From Aequorivita aquimaris (lineage in GTDB: Bacteria; Bacteroidota; Bacteroidia; Flavobacteriales; Flavobacteriaceae): a stretch of 64,000 bases of DNA. The DNA is taken from NCBI RefSeq assembly GCF_001573155.1, contig NZ_JRWG01000002.1, positions 186,001 to 250,000 on the forward strand. Direction: 5' to 3'. A model generated the notes under the pieces. The model ran no database searches and was not told the DNA's origin. It saw only the letters and a program-made list of their open reading frames with translations. Within the stretch, counting starts at the first letter, position 1; each line of letters starts with the position of its first letter. Shown one piece after another: positions 26,980 to 35,514 of the stretch. The position numbers and the translations under genes were made by a program.

Positions 26980-28083
26980 ATGCTTTCAAAAACCGAACTG
27001 CGCTATACGCTTGCCTTGCAGCGAATTCCAAATCTGGGCGACATTTCAGCAAAAAAACTATTGCGGAAAATGGGTTCTGCGGAAGCAGTTTTCAAAGAGA
27101 AAAAAAGCAATCTCGCCAAAATTGACGGCATCGGGCTATTTACTTTAAATGGATTTAATTCAAAAATTCAACTAGAGGAAGCTGATGAGGAAATTCAATT
27201 TATTGAGGACAACAAAATTGAATACAGCTATTTTTTGGACAAGGATTATCCTGAAAATTTAAAGCATTGTACTGATGGCCCAGTACTAATATTCAAAAAA
27301 GGAAACATTGACCTTAAAAATAAAAAAATAATCAGTATCGTTGGCGCCCGCCAAATGACAAGTTATGGACAATCTATTTGTGAGGATTTAATTTCAACGC
27401 TTGCGCCACTAAACCCAATAATTGTTTCTGGCTTAGCCTTTGGAGTAGACGTATGTGCGCACAAAACGGCGATAAAAGAAAATATACAAAATATAGCCTG
27501 TTTGGGGCATGGACTCAACCAAATTTACCCAAAAGAACATAAAAAATACTTGTCAAAAATTCAAGAAAATGGAGGCTTAATAACAGAATTTTGGAGCAGT
27601 GATCAGTTTGTTCCTGCAAATTTCTTAAAAAGAAACCGAATTATCGCTGGTCTTTCTGAAGCGACAATTGTCATAGAATCTGCTGAAAAAGGGGGAAGCT
27701 TGGTAACAGCAGATATTGCAAATTCATATAATCGTGAAGTGTTTGCAGTTCCCGGAAGAGCCACAGATAGTCAAAGTCGGGGGTGCAATAATTTGATAAA
27801 GCAACAAAAAGCACAACTACTCACGAGCGCTGCAGATATAATTTATATGTTGGGTTGGGAGTTGAAAGAAGATCAAAAACCAAAACAGATCCAACTCTTT
27901 GTGGAATTGGATGAAGAAGAAAAAGTAATTTTTCGTTTTTTAAAGGAAAAGGAAAAAGAACTGCTGGACATTATCGCCTTGGAATGTAACATTCCCGCGT
28001 TCAAAACCGCCAGTATTTTGATGAATATGGAATTGAAAGGTGTTGTTAGACCGTTGCCGGGCAAATTGTTTCAATTGGTTTAA
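26980..28083 (+). CDS. dprA: DNA-processing protein DprA
   Basis: Loads RecA on incoming single-stranded DNA during natural transformation. 367 residues: helical SAM-like N-terminus (1-70), Rossmann fold with IVGARQMTSYGQ, SGLAFGVDVCAHKTA and GGSLVTADIA, the GRATDSQSRGCNNLI motif, and a C-terminal winged-helix-like DML1 region. The ATG at 26980 (MLSKTELRYTLAL) fits the family; an upstream reading from 26911 adds unrelated residues and covers the promoter zone. Confidence 0.94.
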   Translation: MLSKTELRYTLALQRIPNLGDISAKKLLRKMGSAEAVFKEKKSNLAKIDGIGLFTLNGFNSKIQLEEADEEIQFIEDNKIEYSYFLDKDYPENLKHCTDGPVLIFKKGNIDLKNKKIISIVGARQMTSYGQSICEDLISTLAPLNPIIVSGLAFGVDVCAHKTAIKENIQNIACLGHGLNQIYPKEHKKYLSKIQENGGLITEFWSSDQFVPANFLKRNRIIAGLSEATIVIESAEKGGSLVTADIANSYNREVFAVPGRATDSQSRGCNNLIKQQKAQLLTSAADIIYMLGWELKEDQKPKQIQLFVELDEEEKVIFRFLKEKEKELLDIIALECNIPAFKTASILMNMELKGVVRPLPGKLFQLV

Positions 28084-28093
28084 AAAGATATCA

Positions 28094-28156
28094 GTTCGAG
28101 CACTGTCGAGAACTCACTATTTATAGGCGTTGGAATAGGTCTCGACAGCGTTCGAC
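28094..28156. repeat. Imperfect inverted repeat between dprA and trpS
   Basis: GTTCGAGCACTGTCGAGAAC on the left and GTCTCGACAGCGTTCGAC on the right form a 16-bp stem with two mismatches around a 25-base loop. It lies between the stops of two convergent genes and lacks a T tract. It looks like a dispersed intergenic palindromic element, not a plain terminator. Confidence 0.6.
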
Positions 28157-28173
28157 CGGACATTAAAATTTAA

Positions 28174-29142
28174 TTAATAACCCACTTTCTCCCGAACTCT
28201 TTTCAAAACATCATCGGCAACTTTTCTGGCTTTTTCGGCACCTGTGCTCAAAGCCGCATCTATTTCAGGAAGATTATCCATAAAATAGTGATAGCGAGTG
28301 CGCTCTTCAGAAAACTTTTCGGTTATCAATTCAAATAAGGCTTGTTTTGCATGGCCGTAGCCGTAATTTCCTGCCTCGTAGTTTTTTCGCATTTGCACAA
28401 CCTCTTCTTTAGTGCCAAGAATTTTATACAGTGCAAAAACGTTACAGGTATCAGGATTTTTCGGCGCTACCATCGGCGTACTGTCGGTTTCAATACCCAT
28501 TATCTGCTTCCGAAGTTTTTTATCATCCAAAAATATGTTGATATAATTTCCTTTGGATTTGCTCATCTTAGTACCATCCGTGCCGGGAATATACATTGTT
28601 TCTTCCTGAACCTTGCCAACGGGCATCACAAAAGTTTCACCCATCTGCGCATGAAAACGTGACGCTACATCGCGCGTTATTTCAATGTGCTGCATTTGGT
28701 CCTTCCCCACGGGGACTATTTCGGCATCGTACAAGAGGATATCTGCCGCCATAAGCATGGGGTAGGTAAAAAGCCCTGCATTTACATCTTCCAAACGGTC
28801 TGCCTTATCTTTAAAGGAATGTGCCAACGTCAATCTTTGGAACGGAAAAAAGCAACTCAAATACCACGAAAGCTCAGTAGTTTGTGGCACATCGCTCTGC
28901 CGATAAAACACCACCCTTTCAATATCCAACCCAAAAGCTAACCAAGTTGCGGCAACACTATATGTATTTGTGCGAAGTGTATCAGCATTTTTTATTTGCG
29001 TTAATGAGTGCATATCTGCAATAAAAAGGAAAGAATCGTTCTTGGGGTCATTTGCCATTTCGATGGCTGGAACGATTGCGCCTAAAAGATTTCCGAGATG
29101 AGGAGTGCCTGTGCTTTGTATTCCTGTAAGTATTCTTGACAT
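28174..29142 (-). CDS. trpS: Tryptophanyl-tRNA synthetase
   Basis: Charges tRNA-Trp. 322 residues, the usual bacterial length. The HIGH-type motif is GTPHLGNLLGA (about 12-22), DMHSLTQ follows near 43, VGKDQMQHIEITRDVA near 145 and KMSKSKGN (the KMSKS loop) near 194. A -7 box lies 19 bases upstream. Confidence 0.97.
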   Translation of the reverse strand: MSRILTGIQSTGTPHLGNLLGAIVPAIEMANDPKNDSFLFIADMHSLTQIKNADTLRTNTYSVAATWLAFGLDIERVVFYRQSDVPQTTELSWYLSCFFPFQRLTLAHSFKDKADRLEDVNAGLFTYPMLMAADILLYDAEIVPVGKDQMQHIEITRDVASRFHAQMGETFVMPVGKVQEETMYIPGTDGTKMSKSKGNYINIFLDDKKLRKQIMGIETDSTPMVAPKNPDTCNVFALYKILGTKEEVVQMRKNYEAGNYGYGHAKQALFELITEKFSEERTRYHYFMDNLPEIDAALSTGAEKARKVADDVLKRVREKVGY

Positions 29143-29160
29143 GGTTTAAAAAAATTTCAG

Positions 29161-29168
29161 CAAAGGTA
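29161..29168 (-). promoter_or_regulatory. -7 promoter box for trpS
   Basis: TACCTTTG on the minus strand, in the 74-base gap between trpS and the divergent plsC. Confidence 0.55.
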
Positions 29169-29201
29169 CTTTTTTTGATTTATTCGCATCGTTCAAATTA
29201 T

Positions 29202-29209
29202 TACTTTTG
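29202..29209 (+). promoter_or_regulatory. -7 box directly before plsC
   Basis: TACTTTTG ends seven bases before the plsC ATG, predicting a start at or just before the ATG. Confidence 0.55.
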
Positions 29210-29216
29210 AACCTCC

Positions 29217-29957
29217 ATGAAGCTAATTCAACAAATTTTTTCAGCATTTTACCGTATCTGGTTTTATTTGATAGTCGCCTTGGCCACTATCCTGCTCTTT
29301 CCGTTCTTGGTAATAAGCATTCTGAAAAATTCCTGGTATCCTTTTTTCTTCAAGGTTGCCCGAGCTTGGTCTGCTATTATTATTTATGGAATTGGCTGTT
29401 ACACTATAATAAAACGTGAAGTGGAATATGAAAGAGGAAAGAGCTATATGTTTGTGGCCAACCACACTTCGATGACCGATATTATGTTGATGTTCTATGC
29501 CACAAAAAATCCTTTCGTTTTTGTGGGCAAAAAGGAATTGGCAAAGATTCCATTATTCGGATATATTTACAAACGCACTTGTATTTTAGTAGACCGCGGA
29601 AACACTAAAAGCCGTGTGGAAGCTTTCCGAAGAGCAGAAATACGTTTGAACGAGGGTTTAAGTGTCTGTATTTTCCCCGAAGGCGGAGTGCCGGAGGATC
29701 TTTCATTATTACTGGATGAATTTAAGGATGGCGCCTTCAGGCTTGCTATTGAGCACAAAATACCGCTTGCACCAATGACCTTTCACGACAATAAAAAACG
29801 CTTTCCGTATTCGTTTTTTAAAGGTGGGCCGGGCAGGATGCGCGTAAAAGTGCACAAAATAATTCCTACTGCAACATTGACCTTAGAAAACAGAAAAGAA
29901 TTGAAAAGCAAGACACGGCAAGTAATTTTAAGTGAATTACTTAAACCAACGGTGTAA
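29217..29957 (+). CDS. plsC: 1-acyl-sn-glycerol-3-phosphate acyltransferase
   Basis: Adds the second acyl chain to lysophosphatidic acid for membrane lipids. 246 residues: N-terminal membrane helices (about 10-60), the catalytic HX4D motif NHTSMTD near 82, GKKELAKIPLFG near 103, and FPEGG near 150 for the glycerol-phosphate site. Last 50 residues are basic. Bounded by its own promoter and a terminator. Confidence 0.93.
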   Translation: MKLIQQIFSAFYRIWFYLIVALATILLFPFLVISILKNSWYPFFFKVARAWSAIIIYGIGCYTIIKREVEYERGKSYMFVANHTSMTDIMLMFYATKNPFVFVGKKELAKIPLFGYIYKRTCILVDRGNTKSRVEAFRRAEIRLNEGLSVCIFPEGGVPEDLSLLLDEFKDGAFRLAIEHKIPLAPMTFHDNKKRFPYSFFKGGPGRMRVKVHKIIPTATLTLENRKELKSKTRQVILSELLKPTV

Positions 29958-29969
29958 AATTTAGCAATA

Positions 29970-30003
29970 AAAAAACCGTCCTATGGCGGAGGACGGTCTT
30001 TTG
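29970..30003 (+). terminator. Terminator after plsC
   Basis: ACCGTCC and GGACGGT form a perfect 7-bp stem around TATGGCGGA; A tract before and T tract after, so it may serve both strands. Confidence 0.85.
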
Positions 30004-30051
30004 CAATCATTTTGTTTGAAGTATATCAAACACATTCAACTAAAAACTAAC

Positions 30052-31581
30052 CTAAAACTTGAAACTCAATCCGCTGTAAACACCTAAATAATATGGTTTA
30101 AAGTTTACAGAAGAATCGGTATAAGGGTTGAGCTGGTATTTAAACATGGGCTCAATATTAAACGTAAATTTTTTGGACAATTTATAGTCCAGACCCAGCC
30201 CGACGTTAGTTGAAAAACTTACAGAGGAGAGATTATTGGCTTCTCCCAACACACTATTGAAATTATCAGCCTTTACTGAAATTTCGTTATTTCCTAAAAA
30301 CAAAGTGCTTAAACCACCTATTACATTTACACCAAACCTATTGTCGATAACTGAATATTTAAGTTCTACAGGCACTTCGTAATAATTTATATTTTGTATC
30401 AATCGAGCATCTCCCTGCGTAGATTTGGGAGTAATATCTCCAAAACCGTTTGAGGGTCCATTATTTGCCAAGGCTCCTTTATCAAAGGCTGTCACAACAA
30501 TTTCCCGCCCTCCGTAATCAACGGAACGTAATGCAACGGCCACTGGACCGGTACCTACTTCAATACCAGTAGTGCTATAACTTAAATCTACATTATTAAC
30601 CCCAGTACGTACACTCAACCTCTTACTTATGGCATAACTTACCTGCACGCCATAACTCATGTTTACATCGCCCTCTTGCGGATTGTCCGCAAAGGAAGGA
30701 TCAATGGAAGAACCGTTACCCAAGCTGCTATAATATACGGGAGCAACATTTGGAGCTACGTTCCAGCGGTGCTCTGGTTTTTCTTTCTTTTTCTTTTGGG
30801 AAACTATTTCTTCATCTTTCTCTGCAATAGCGTCAAAGATTGATTTTTTGTTTTTGGACTCTTCTGTTATTTCTTTCTCGGTTTTCACCAAGTTTTTTTC
30901 TGAAGTTAGCTTATCTGGACTTTCATTAAGAACGACAGCTTCTTTTTTGGCATCGAAAATTTTGTCTTTATTAATAAGTTTTTCTTCTTTATCGTTTTTG
31001 CCAATATCAGTCTTTTCAGAATTGTTTTTTGAAGAAACTATTCCTTCGTTCAGAGCATTTTTAGAAGGATCCCTCCCAATTAAATTGCTCTTTTGATTTT
31101 CTGTTGCCTTTGAAGCTTCTTTTTCAGAATTATTGGAAGCTATAGAAGAATTTTTGAAGAACTTATTTGAAGATTTTTCTTCACTTTTACTTTTGAATGA
31201 ATCACTCTCGGAAACACTTTCATCTCCTGCAGCATCATTTTGAAGCGTTTTGTCTTCAGAAGCTACCTGAGTTGCATTTGCATCATTTTCTATTTCAGAA
31301 GAGTTCTGCTGTAATTCCTTTTCGGTTTTAATCACGTTTTCATCAGTAATCGAAGGAATTTCTGCATCTGTGGAATTATAAAGAGAATCTCCCACGGTCA
31401 ACAAAAGGGCAAGCAACGCAGCAACACCGCTAAGTTTTATCCACAGGGGTATAACTTTTCGTTCTTTTTTATCCTTTTTAAGCTCGGCCTGGATATTTTC
31501 CCAAACGCGCGGCGAAGGAGTGGCCTCAAAATCTTTGAAGCCTTCGTTAAAAATGTTGTCTATGTTTTTCTTTTCTTTCAT
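30052..31581 (-). CDS. Dual membrane-spanning anti-sigma-like protein with outer-membrane barrel
   Basis: 509 residues in an unusual layout: a short cytoplasmic head (1-43, IDNIFNEGFKDFEATPSPRVWENIQ), one membrane helix (about 44-66, IPLWIKLSGVAALLALLLTV), a long Ser/Lys/Glu/Asn linker (about 67-271), and a C-terminal beta-barrel (about 272-509) that ends in an aromatic residue (SFKF) as outer-membrane barrels do. It directly follows the ECF sigma gene. It matches the architecture of dual membrane-spanning anti-sigma factors described in Bacteroides, so I infer that it holds the sigma factor and spans both membranes. The ATG at 31581 is chosen over one ten residues upstream. Confidence 0.78.
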   Translation of the reverse strand: MKEKKNIDNIFNEGFKDFEATPSPRVWENIQAELKKDKKERKVIPLWIKLSGVAALLALLLTVGDSLYNSTDAEIPSITDENVIKTEKELQQNSSEIENDANATQVASEDKTLQNDAAGDESVSESDSFKSKSEEKSSNKFFKNSSIASNNSEKEASKATENQKSNLIGRDPSKNALNEGIVSSKNNSEKTDIGKNDKEEKLINKDKIFDAKKEAVVLNESPDKLTSEKNLVKTEKEITEESKNKKSIFDAIAEKDEEIVSQKKKKEKPEHRWNVAPNVAPVYYSSLGNGSSIDPSFADNPQEGDVNMSYGVQVSYAISKRLSVRTGVNNVDLSYSTTGIEVGTGPVAVALRSVDYGGREIVVTAFDKGALANNGPSNGFGDITPKSTQGDARLIQNINYYEVPVELKYSVIDNRFGVNVIGGLSTLFLGNNEISVKADNFNSVLGEANNLSSVSFSTNVGLGLDYKLSKKFTFNIEPMFKYQLNPYTDSSVNFKPYYLGVYSGLSFKF

Positions 31582-31667
31582 TCTCACCCTTTTTAAAGGG
31601 AAATTTTTCAAAAACCCCTACCCAAACGCAGGGGCTTATTTAATCTAAACAATTCAAAATAATGCTT

Positions 31668-32207
31668 TTAAGTGTTATCGTTTTTAGCATTATACTCTTC
31701 AATTTTATTTTTTAAGATTATTCTGGCGCGTGCTAGGTTTGATTTAGACGTTCCATCGCTGATTCCTAACATTTCTGCAATTTCTTTGTGCTGATAGCCG
31801 TCCATTACATACATACTGAACACCAATCGGTATCTATCGGGAAGCTCCTGCACAATTTTCAGCAAAAAATCCAACGGAATATCCTCGCTTTCAATTTCTA
31901 CCTCAGCTTCGTCTTCAATCTGTCCTTCATCAACAATTTCAAAGGTTCGTTGTTTACGGTATTTTTGAAGTACTGTGTTTACGGTTACCCGTTTCATCCA
32001 GCCTTCAAAGGAACCCTTGCCATTATACTGCCCTACTTTCTTAAAAATAGTAATAAAAGCATCCTGCAAATTATCCTCAGCCTCAGTATAGTTAGGCGAA
32101 TATCGAAGACAAATGGCGAAAAGGATTCTGTTGTACTGTTTGTACAATTCGCCCTGCGCCGTGGCATTTTGCTTTTTGCATAATTCTATGAGCTCGTCTA
32201 ACGTCAA
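31668..32207 (-). CDS. RNA polymerase ECF-type sigma factor
   Basis: 179 residues with sigma region 2 (YNRILFAICLRYSPNYTEAEDNLQDAFITIFKKV in parts; the DAEDNLQD core contacts RNA polymerase and melts -10) and region 4 (LPDRYRLVFSMYVMDGYQHKEIAEMLGISDGTSKSNLARAR in parts, a helix-turn-helix). The start is TTG (complement of 32205-32207). The following gene encodes its probable anti-sigma partner, 86 bases away, so both are likely in one transcript. Targets are unknown. Confidence 0.92.
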   Translation of the reverse strand: MTLDELIELCKKQNATAQGELYKQYNRILFAICLRYSPNYTEAEDNLQDAFITIFKKVGQYNGKGSFEGWMKRVTVNTVLQKYRKQRTFEIVDEGQIEDEAEVEIESEDIPLDFLLKIVQELPDRYRLVFSMYVMDGYQHKEIAEMLGISDGTSKSNLARARIILKNKIEEYNAKNDNT

Positions 32208-32335
32208 ATGCGGTACCGTGAGTTATTGTTCCGTTGTAAATACCTCTTATTTCAGAGGGCAACCGTAATAATCAAGGCTCCTACATTTTGTAGATACCAC
32301 ATTATCAAAAGGGTTGCGTAGGTAACATAAAAATT

Positions 32336-33343
32336 TTATTGGTTTATCGCGGCAATGGCATCTTTGATTTTCTTTTCTAGCTCGTCCATTAATTCTGGAT
32401 TGTCCAGCAGTAGGTTTTTAACCGCGTCGCGACCTTGCCCCAATTTGGTATCGTCATAACTGAACCAAGAGCCTGCTTTTTTGATAATTTCGAAATCTAC
32501 GCCGAGGTCGATAATTTCGCCCACCTTTGAAATTCCTTCACCGTACATGATGTCGAATTCTGCTTGTTTGAAGGGAGGCGCCACTTTGTTTTTAACCACT
32601 TTTACGCGGGTCTTGTTACCGGTGGCGTTACTTTCGGTATCTTTAATCTGTGTGGAACGACGTATGTCTAAACGCACGGAAGCGTAAAATTTTAAAGCGT
32701 TACCACCTGTTGTAGTTTCTGGGTTGCCGAACATTACGCCTATCTTTTCCCGCAACTGGTTGATGAAGATTACCGTACATTTTGTTTTGCTGATGGAACC
32801 GGTAAGTTTTCTTAAAGCTTGGCTCATCAAACGTGCATGAAGGCCCATTTTGCTGTCGCCCATTTCGCCTTCTATTTCGCTTTTTGGGGTAAGTGCGGCT
32901 ACGGAGTCAATAACCACAATGTCTATGGCGCCACTTCGTATTAAGTTGTCCGCGATTTCCAAAGCCTGCTCGCCATTGTCTGGTTGTGAAATGATAAGGT
33001 TTTCAATGTCTACCCCTAGTTTTTCAGCATAGATTCTGTCAAAAGCGTGCTCTGCATCAATGAAGGCTGCAATGCCGCCTTTTTTTTGGGCTTCTGCCAT
33101 TGCGTGGAGGGTTAATGTGGTTTTACCGGAAGATTCTGGGCCATAAATTTCAATGACCCTGCCTCGTGGATAACCGCCTACGCCCAGAGCAACATCGAGA
33201 CCTAAGGAACCGGTTGGGATTACGTCTACATCTTCTACGGCGCTATCGCCCATTTTCATTACGGTGCCCTTGCCGTAGGTTTTGTCTAGTTTATCGAGAG
33301 TAAGCTTTAGTGCTTTTAGTTTTGCGTCTTTTTCGGTGCTCAT
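32336..33343 (-). CDS. recA: Recombinase RecA
   Basis: Strand exchange and SOS co-protease. 335 residues, normal length. Walker A is GPESSGKTT (about 66-74), IDAEHAFD and [16 protein letters not shown] (Walker B region) follow, then [21 protein letters not shown] (loop L2 region, in part). Transcribed away from a repeat array, with a -7 box about 60 bases upstream. Confidence 0.98.
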   Translation of the reverse strand: MSTEKDAKLKALKLTLDKLDKTYGKGTVMKMGDSAVEDVDVIPTGSLGLDVALGVGGYPRGRVIEIYGPESSGKTTLTLHAMAEAQKKGGIAAFIDAEHAFDRIYAEKLGVDIENLIISQPDNGEQALEIADNLIRSGAIDIVVIDSVAALTPKSEIEGEMGDSKMGLHARLMSQALRKLTGSISKTKCTVIFINQLREKIGVMFGNPETTTGGNALKFYASVRLDIRRSTQIKDTESNATGNKTRVKVVKNKVAPPFKQAEFDIMYGEGISKVGEIIDLGVDFEIIKKAGSWFSYDDTKLGQGRDAVKNLLLDNPELMDELEKKIKDAIAAINQ

Positions 33344-33405
33344 TTTCAGTATGTTTTATGATGGAATTTTTAAGTAGCTAAGATACTATTTCTTTGTGCT
33401 TGGGG

Positions 33406-33413
33406 CAAAAGTA
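33406..33413 (-). promoter_or_regulatory. -7 promoter box for recA
   Basis: TACTTTTG on the minus strand; the leader to the ATG is about 55 bases. I see no SOS-type operator of a kind I know next to it. Confidence 0.5.
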
Positions 33414-33473
33414 AAATCTAGGGAGAAACGATTTTTGTTAACAAAAAAGAATCAACACCGCTTATTACGACAA

Positions 33474-33766
33474 GCGCAGCAAAGTTTGCTGAAAGAACCA
33501 AGACTTTCTTGAGAGCGGAAGGTACTAATATGAAAGCGGGTGCAATATTTGTTAAAGCCAACGCGAGAAGTGTTAAAGCCAAGCAGTTATTTGTTAATGC
33601 GGACGCAAGAATATAAATGGCGAACGCAAAATTTGTTGTTGCGAACGCCATTATATAAAAAGCGGAGAGCATATTTGTTAAAGTGATAGCTATACTTGTT
33701 AAAGCGGAAGCCATATGTATAAAAGTGGTAGCGTGTAGCTAAAAAGCGGAACCTTGCTGATTAAGC
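33474..33766. repeat. Degenerate 21-bp tandem repeat array, 14 units
   Basis: Fourteen consecutive units, one of 20 bases and the rest of 21, each starting GCG or a variant (GCC, GTG, GAA) and most ending TTGTTAAA or TATAAAA. Unit starts are 33474, 33495, 33515, 33536, 33557, 33578, 33599, 33620, 33641, 33662, 33683, 33704, 33725 and 33746. Units are strongly diverged from each other. In the minus strand one frame stays open over most of the array (33418-33714) and reads as heptads such as SALTNIA and LALTLLA, but it has no clear start signals. No gene is supported here. The flanks (33421-33473 and 33767-33800) may hold weaker units. Confidence 0.8.
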
Positions 33767-33820
33767 ATACTACCTATTGCTGAACGCGTTGTGCTTTATG
33801 TGGCACGAGGTGTTAGGTTT

Positions 33821-34168
33821 TCAATCTTTGTAGTTTTTAAATTTTATGCCTTTTATTTGATTGTACTCTGGGCTGGCGGCTCCGTACACGGACTTGATGT
33901 ATTTTTTTACACCTAGGGCGGTATCTACCAGGCCTGTATTTTCTTGATAGAGAATTCTATTTCTTTCCAGACGGGCGTTGCTTACGGCGGTGTAAGCGGT
34001 GGCCACTTGGTTGTTTTTGTCCTTTAGGTCTTGTGCCTTTGCCTGTAGGCTGGTAATTTGCAGTTCTGTTTCGTTTGGGGCGTAGCTTGGTTCTGATGCC
34101 AGGACAGCTATTAGGCCTTCAAAGTGCTGGATGAGCTGATCGTAGGATTGCTGGCTGGCGCTAATTAG
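33821..34168 (-). pseudogene. 5'-truncated hypothetical gene
   Basis: An open frame of 115 codons that ends normally (FKNYKD, stop at 33821) but has no ATG or other good start at its beginning; a stop lies just upstream (34169-34171). The peptide is helical: SQQSYDQLIQHFEGLIAVLASEPSYAPNE, LQITSLQAKAQDLKDKNNQV, and NTGLVDTALGVKKYIKSVYG (each shown in part). It looks like the C-terminal half of a flavobacterial family of about 200 residues that I recall only vaguely. A GTG at 34006 would give just 61 residues. Probably a remnant. Confidence 0.65.
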
Positions 34169-34210
34169 CTATTAAAAAGATTTTAATCTCCCCTATTTCC
34201 TTAAAACCTG

Positions 34211-34218
34211 TATTTTTG
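34211..34218 (+). promoter_or_regulatory. -7 promoter box for trhO
   Basis: TATTTTTG matches TAnnTTTG, 43 bases before the trhO ATG. Confidence 0.55.
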
Positions 34219-34261
34219 CAACTTAAAAAATCAATTCTTTTCACCTAAAAAAAAGTATAGC

Positions 34262-35293
34262 ATGCAACTGTACAACAAATTAAGTGCAAAAGAGAGGGAA
34301 GCATTGTTGGAACAGGCCGGCGAGGAACGGCTAACCCTTTCTTTTTATCAATATGCCAAAATTGGCAATCCGCATCTTTTCCGTAACCATCTTTTTGTTG
34401 CCTGGCACGAGCAGGACGTTTTGGGCCGAATTTACGTAGCCCACGAAGGCATAAACGCCCAGCTTTCCGTTCCGGCGAAGCGTTTTAAGGAATTTAAGGA
34501 GTTTCTTGACGGTATTTATTTTCTGAAAGACGTACGTTTGAACATTGCCATTGAGCAAGATTTGAAGTCATTTCTAAAACTGAAAGTAAAAGTGCGCGAC
34601 AAGATTGTTGCCGATGGCTTGAATGACGAAACCTTCGACGTTACCAATAAGGGAATCCACGTGGATGCGCAAAAATTCAACGAACTTATTGAAGATCCCG
34701 ATGTGGTTTTGGTAGATATGCGAAACCATTACGAAAGCGAAATTGGTCATTTCAAAAACGCCGTCACGCCAGATGTGGATACGTTTCGCGATTCATTGGA
34801 TATAATCGAGGCAGATTTAAAAGACCACAAAGAAGACAAAAAACTGGTAATGTACTGCACGGGCGGCATCCGTTGCGAAAAAGCCAGCGCTTACTATAAA
34901 CACAAGGGTTTTAAAAATGTATTTCAGCTTGAGGGCGGCATTATTGAATACGCACGCCAAGTGGAAAATTTAGGTTTGGAAAATAAATTCATCGGAAAAA
35001 ATTTCGTTTTTGACCATCGCCGTGGCGAACGCATTACAGATGATGTAATTTCAAACTGCCACCAATGCGGTGAACCCTGCGACACGCATACCAATTGCGC
35101 CAACGAGGCCTGCCACTTGCTTTTTATTCAATGTGAGAAATGTGCCGTGGCAATGGAAAACTGTTGTTCCGAAGAATGTATCGAGATAATCCACTTGCCC
35201 TACGAAGAGCAGAAACGCCTGCGCCAGGGCATCCCGAACAGTAATAAGATTTTTAAAAAAGGGCGTTCGGAGAAGTTGAAGTTTAAAAAGTAG
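34262..35293 (+). CDS. trhO: tRNA uridine(34) hydroxylase TrhO (rhodanese-like)
   Basis: 343 residues. Oxygen-dependent hydroxylation of U34 in tRNA, a step towards 5-carboxymethoxy- or methoxy-uridine, is the role of the YceA/TrhO family. The N-terminus is an acylphosphatase-like domain (about 15-110), the middle a rhodanese domain (about 125-235) with the active-site Cys in YCTGGIRCEKAS, and the C-terminus has a Cys-rich tail (CHQCGEPCDTHTNCANEACH, CEKC, CCSEEC) typical of the longer family members. Confidence 0.93.
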   Translation: MQLYNKLSAKEREALLEQAGEERLTLSFYQYAKIGNPHLFRNHLFVAWHEQDVLGRIYVAHEGINAQLSVPAKRFKEFKEFLDGIYFLKDVRLNIAIEQDLKSFLKLKVKVRDKIVADGLNDETFDVTNKGIHVDAQKFNELIEDPDVVLVDMRNHYESEIGHFKNAVTPDVDTFRDSLDIIEADLKDHKEDKKLVMYCTGGIRCEKASAYYKHKGFKNVFQLEGGIIEYARQVENLGLENKFIGKNFVFDHRRGERITDDVISNCHQCGEPCDTHTNCANEACHLLFIQCEKCAVAMENCCSEECIEIIHLPYEEQKRLRQGIPNSNKIFKKGRSEKLKFKK

Positions 35294-35371
35294 TCCTCCC
35301 CCCGCCCCTCCAAAGGAGGGGAGAAACAGGGTTATTATTCCATCCCCTTTGGAGAGGGTTAGGGTGGGGAC
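35294..35371. repeat. GC-rich palindromic repeat, intergenic copy
   Basis: Two inverted halves: CCTCC...GCCCCTCCAAAGGAGGGG on the left (35295-35322) and CCCCTTTGGAGAGGGTTAGG with GTGGGGA on the right (35344-35370). The halves pair with each other, and the left half also folds on itself around CCAAAGG. Its GC content is far above the surroundings. Related sequences lie inside hemC and hemD. Confidence 0.75.
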
Positions 35372-35514
35372 TTTTGGCAGGATTGGGTTAGGGGCTTCAA
35401 AAATCTAAAATCGTCAATCCTAAATCGAAAATATTATTGGTATCTTTACTGATTCATTTATTTGTTTAATTTTCGTCCCTCTTCATTTGGAAAAGGGCTT
35501 TATATATAAAAAAT

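Noticed and set aside
33418-33714. 98-codon minus-strand frame over the 21-bp array as a gene
   Set aside because: The frame stays open because the unit is a multiple of three and few units make stops on that strand; there is no recognised family, no clear promoter, and the peptide is a bland Ala/Leu/Thr heptad series.
33474-33766. CRISPR array
   Set aside because: Units are directly joined with no unique spacers, are highly diverged, and no cas gene is present.
33780-33815. Integron-like attC site (GTTAGGT core with an upstream AACGCG)
   Set aside because: Only short core matches; no proper R''/L''/L'/R' spacing, no integrase and no cassette-like genes.
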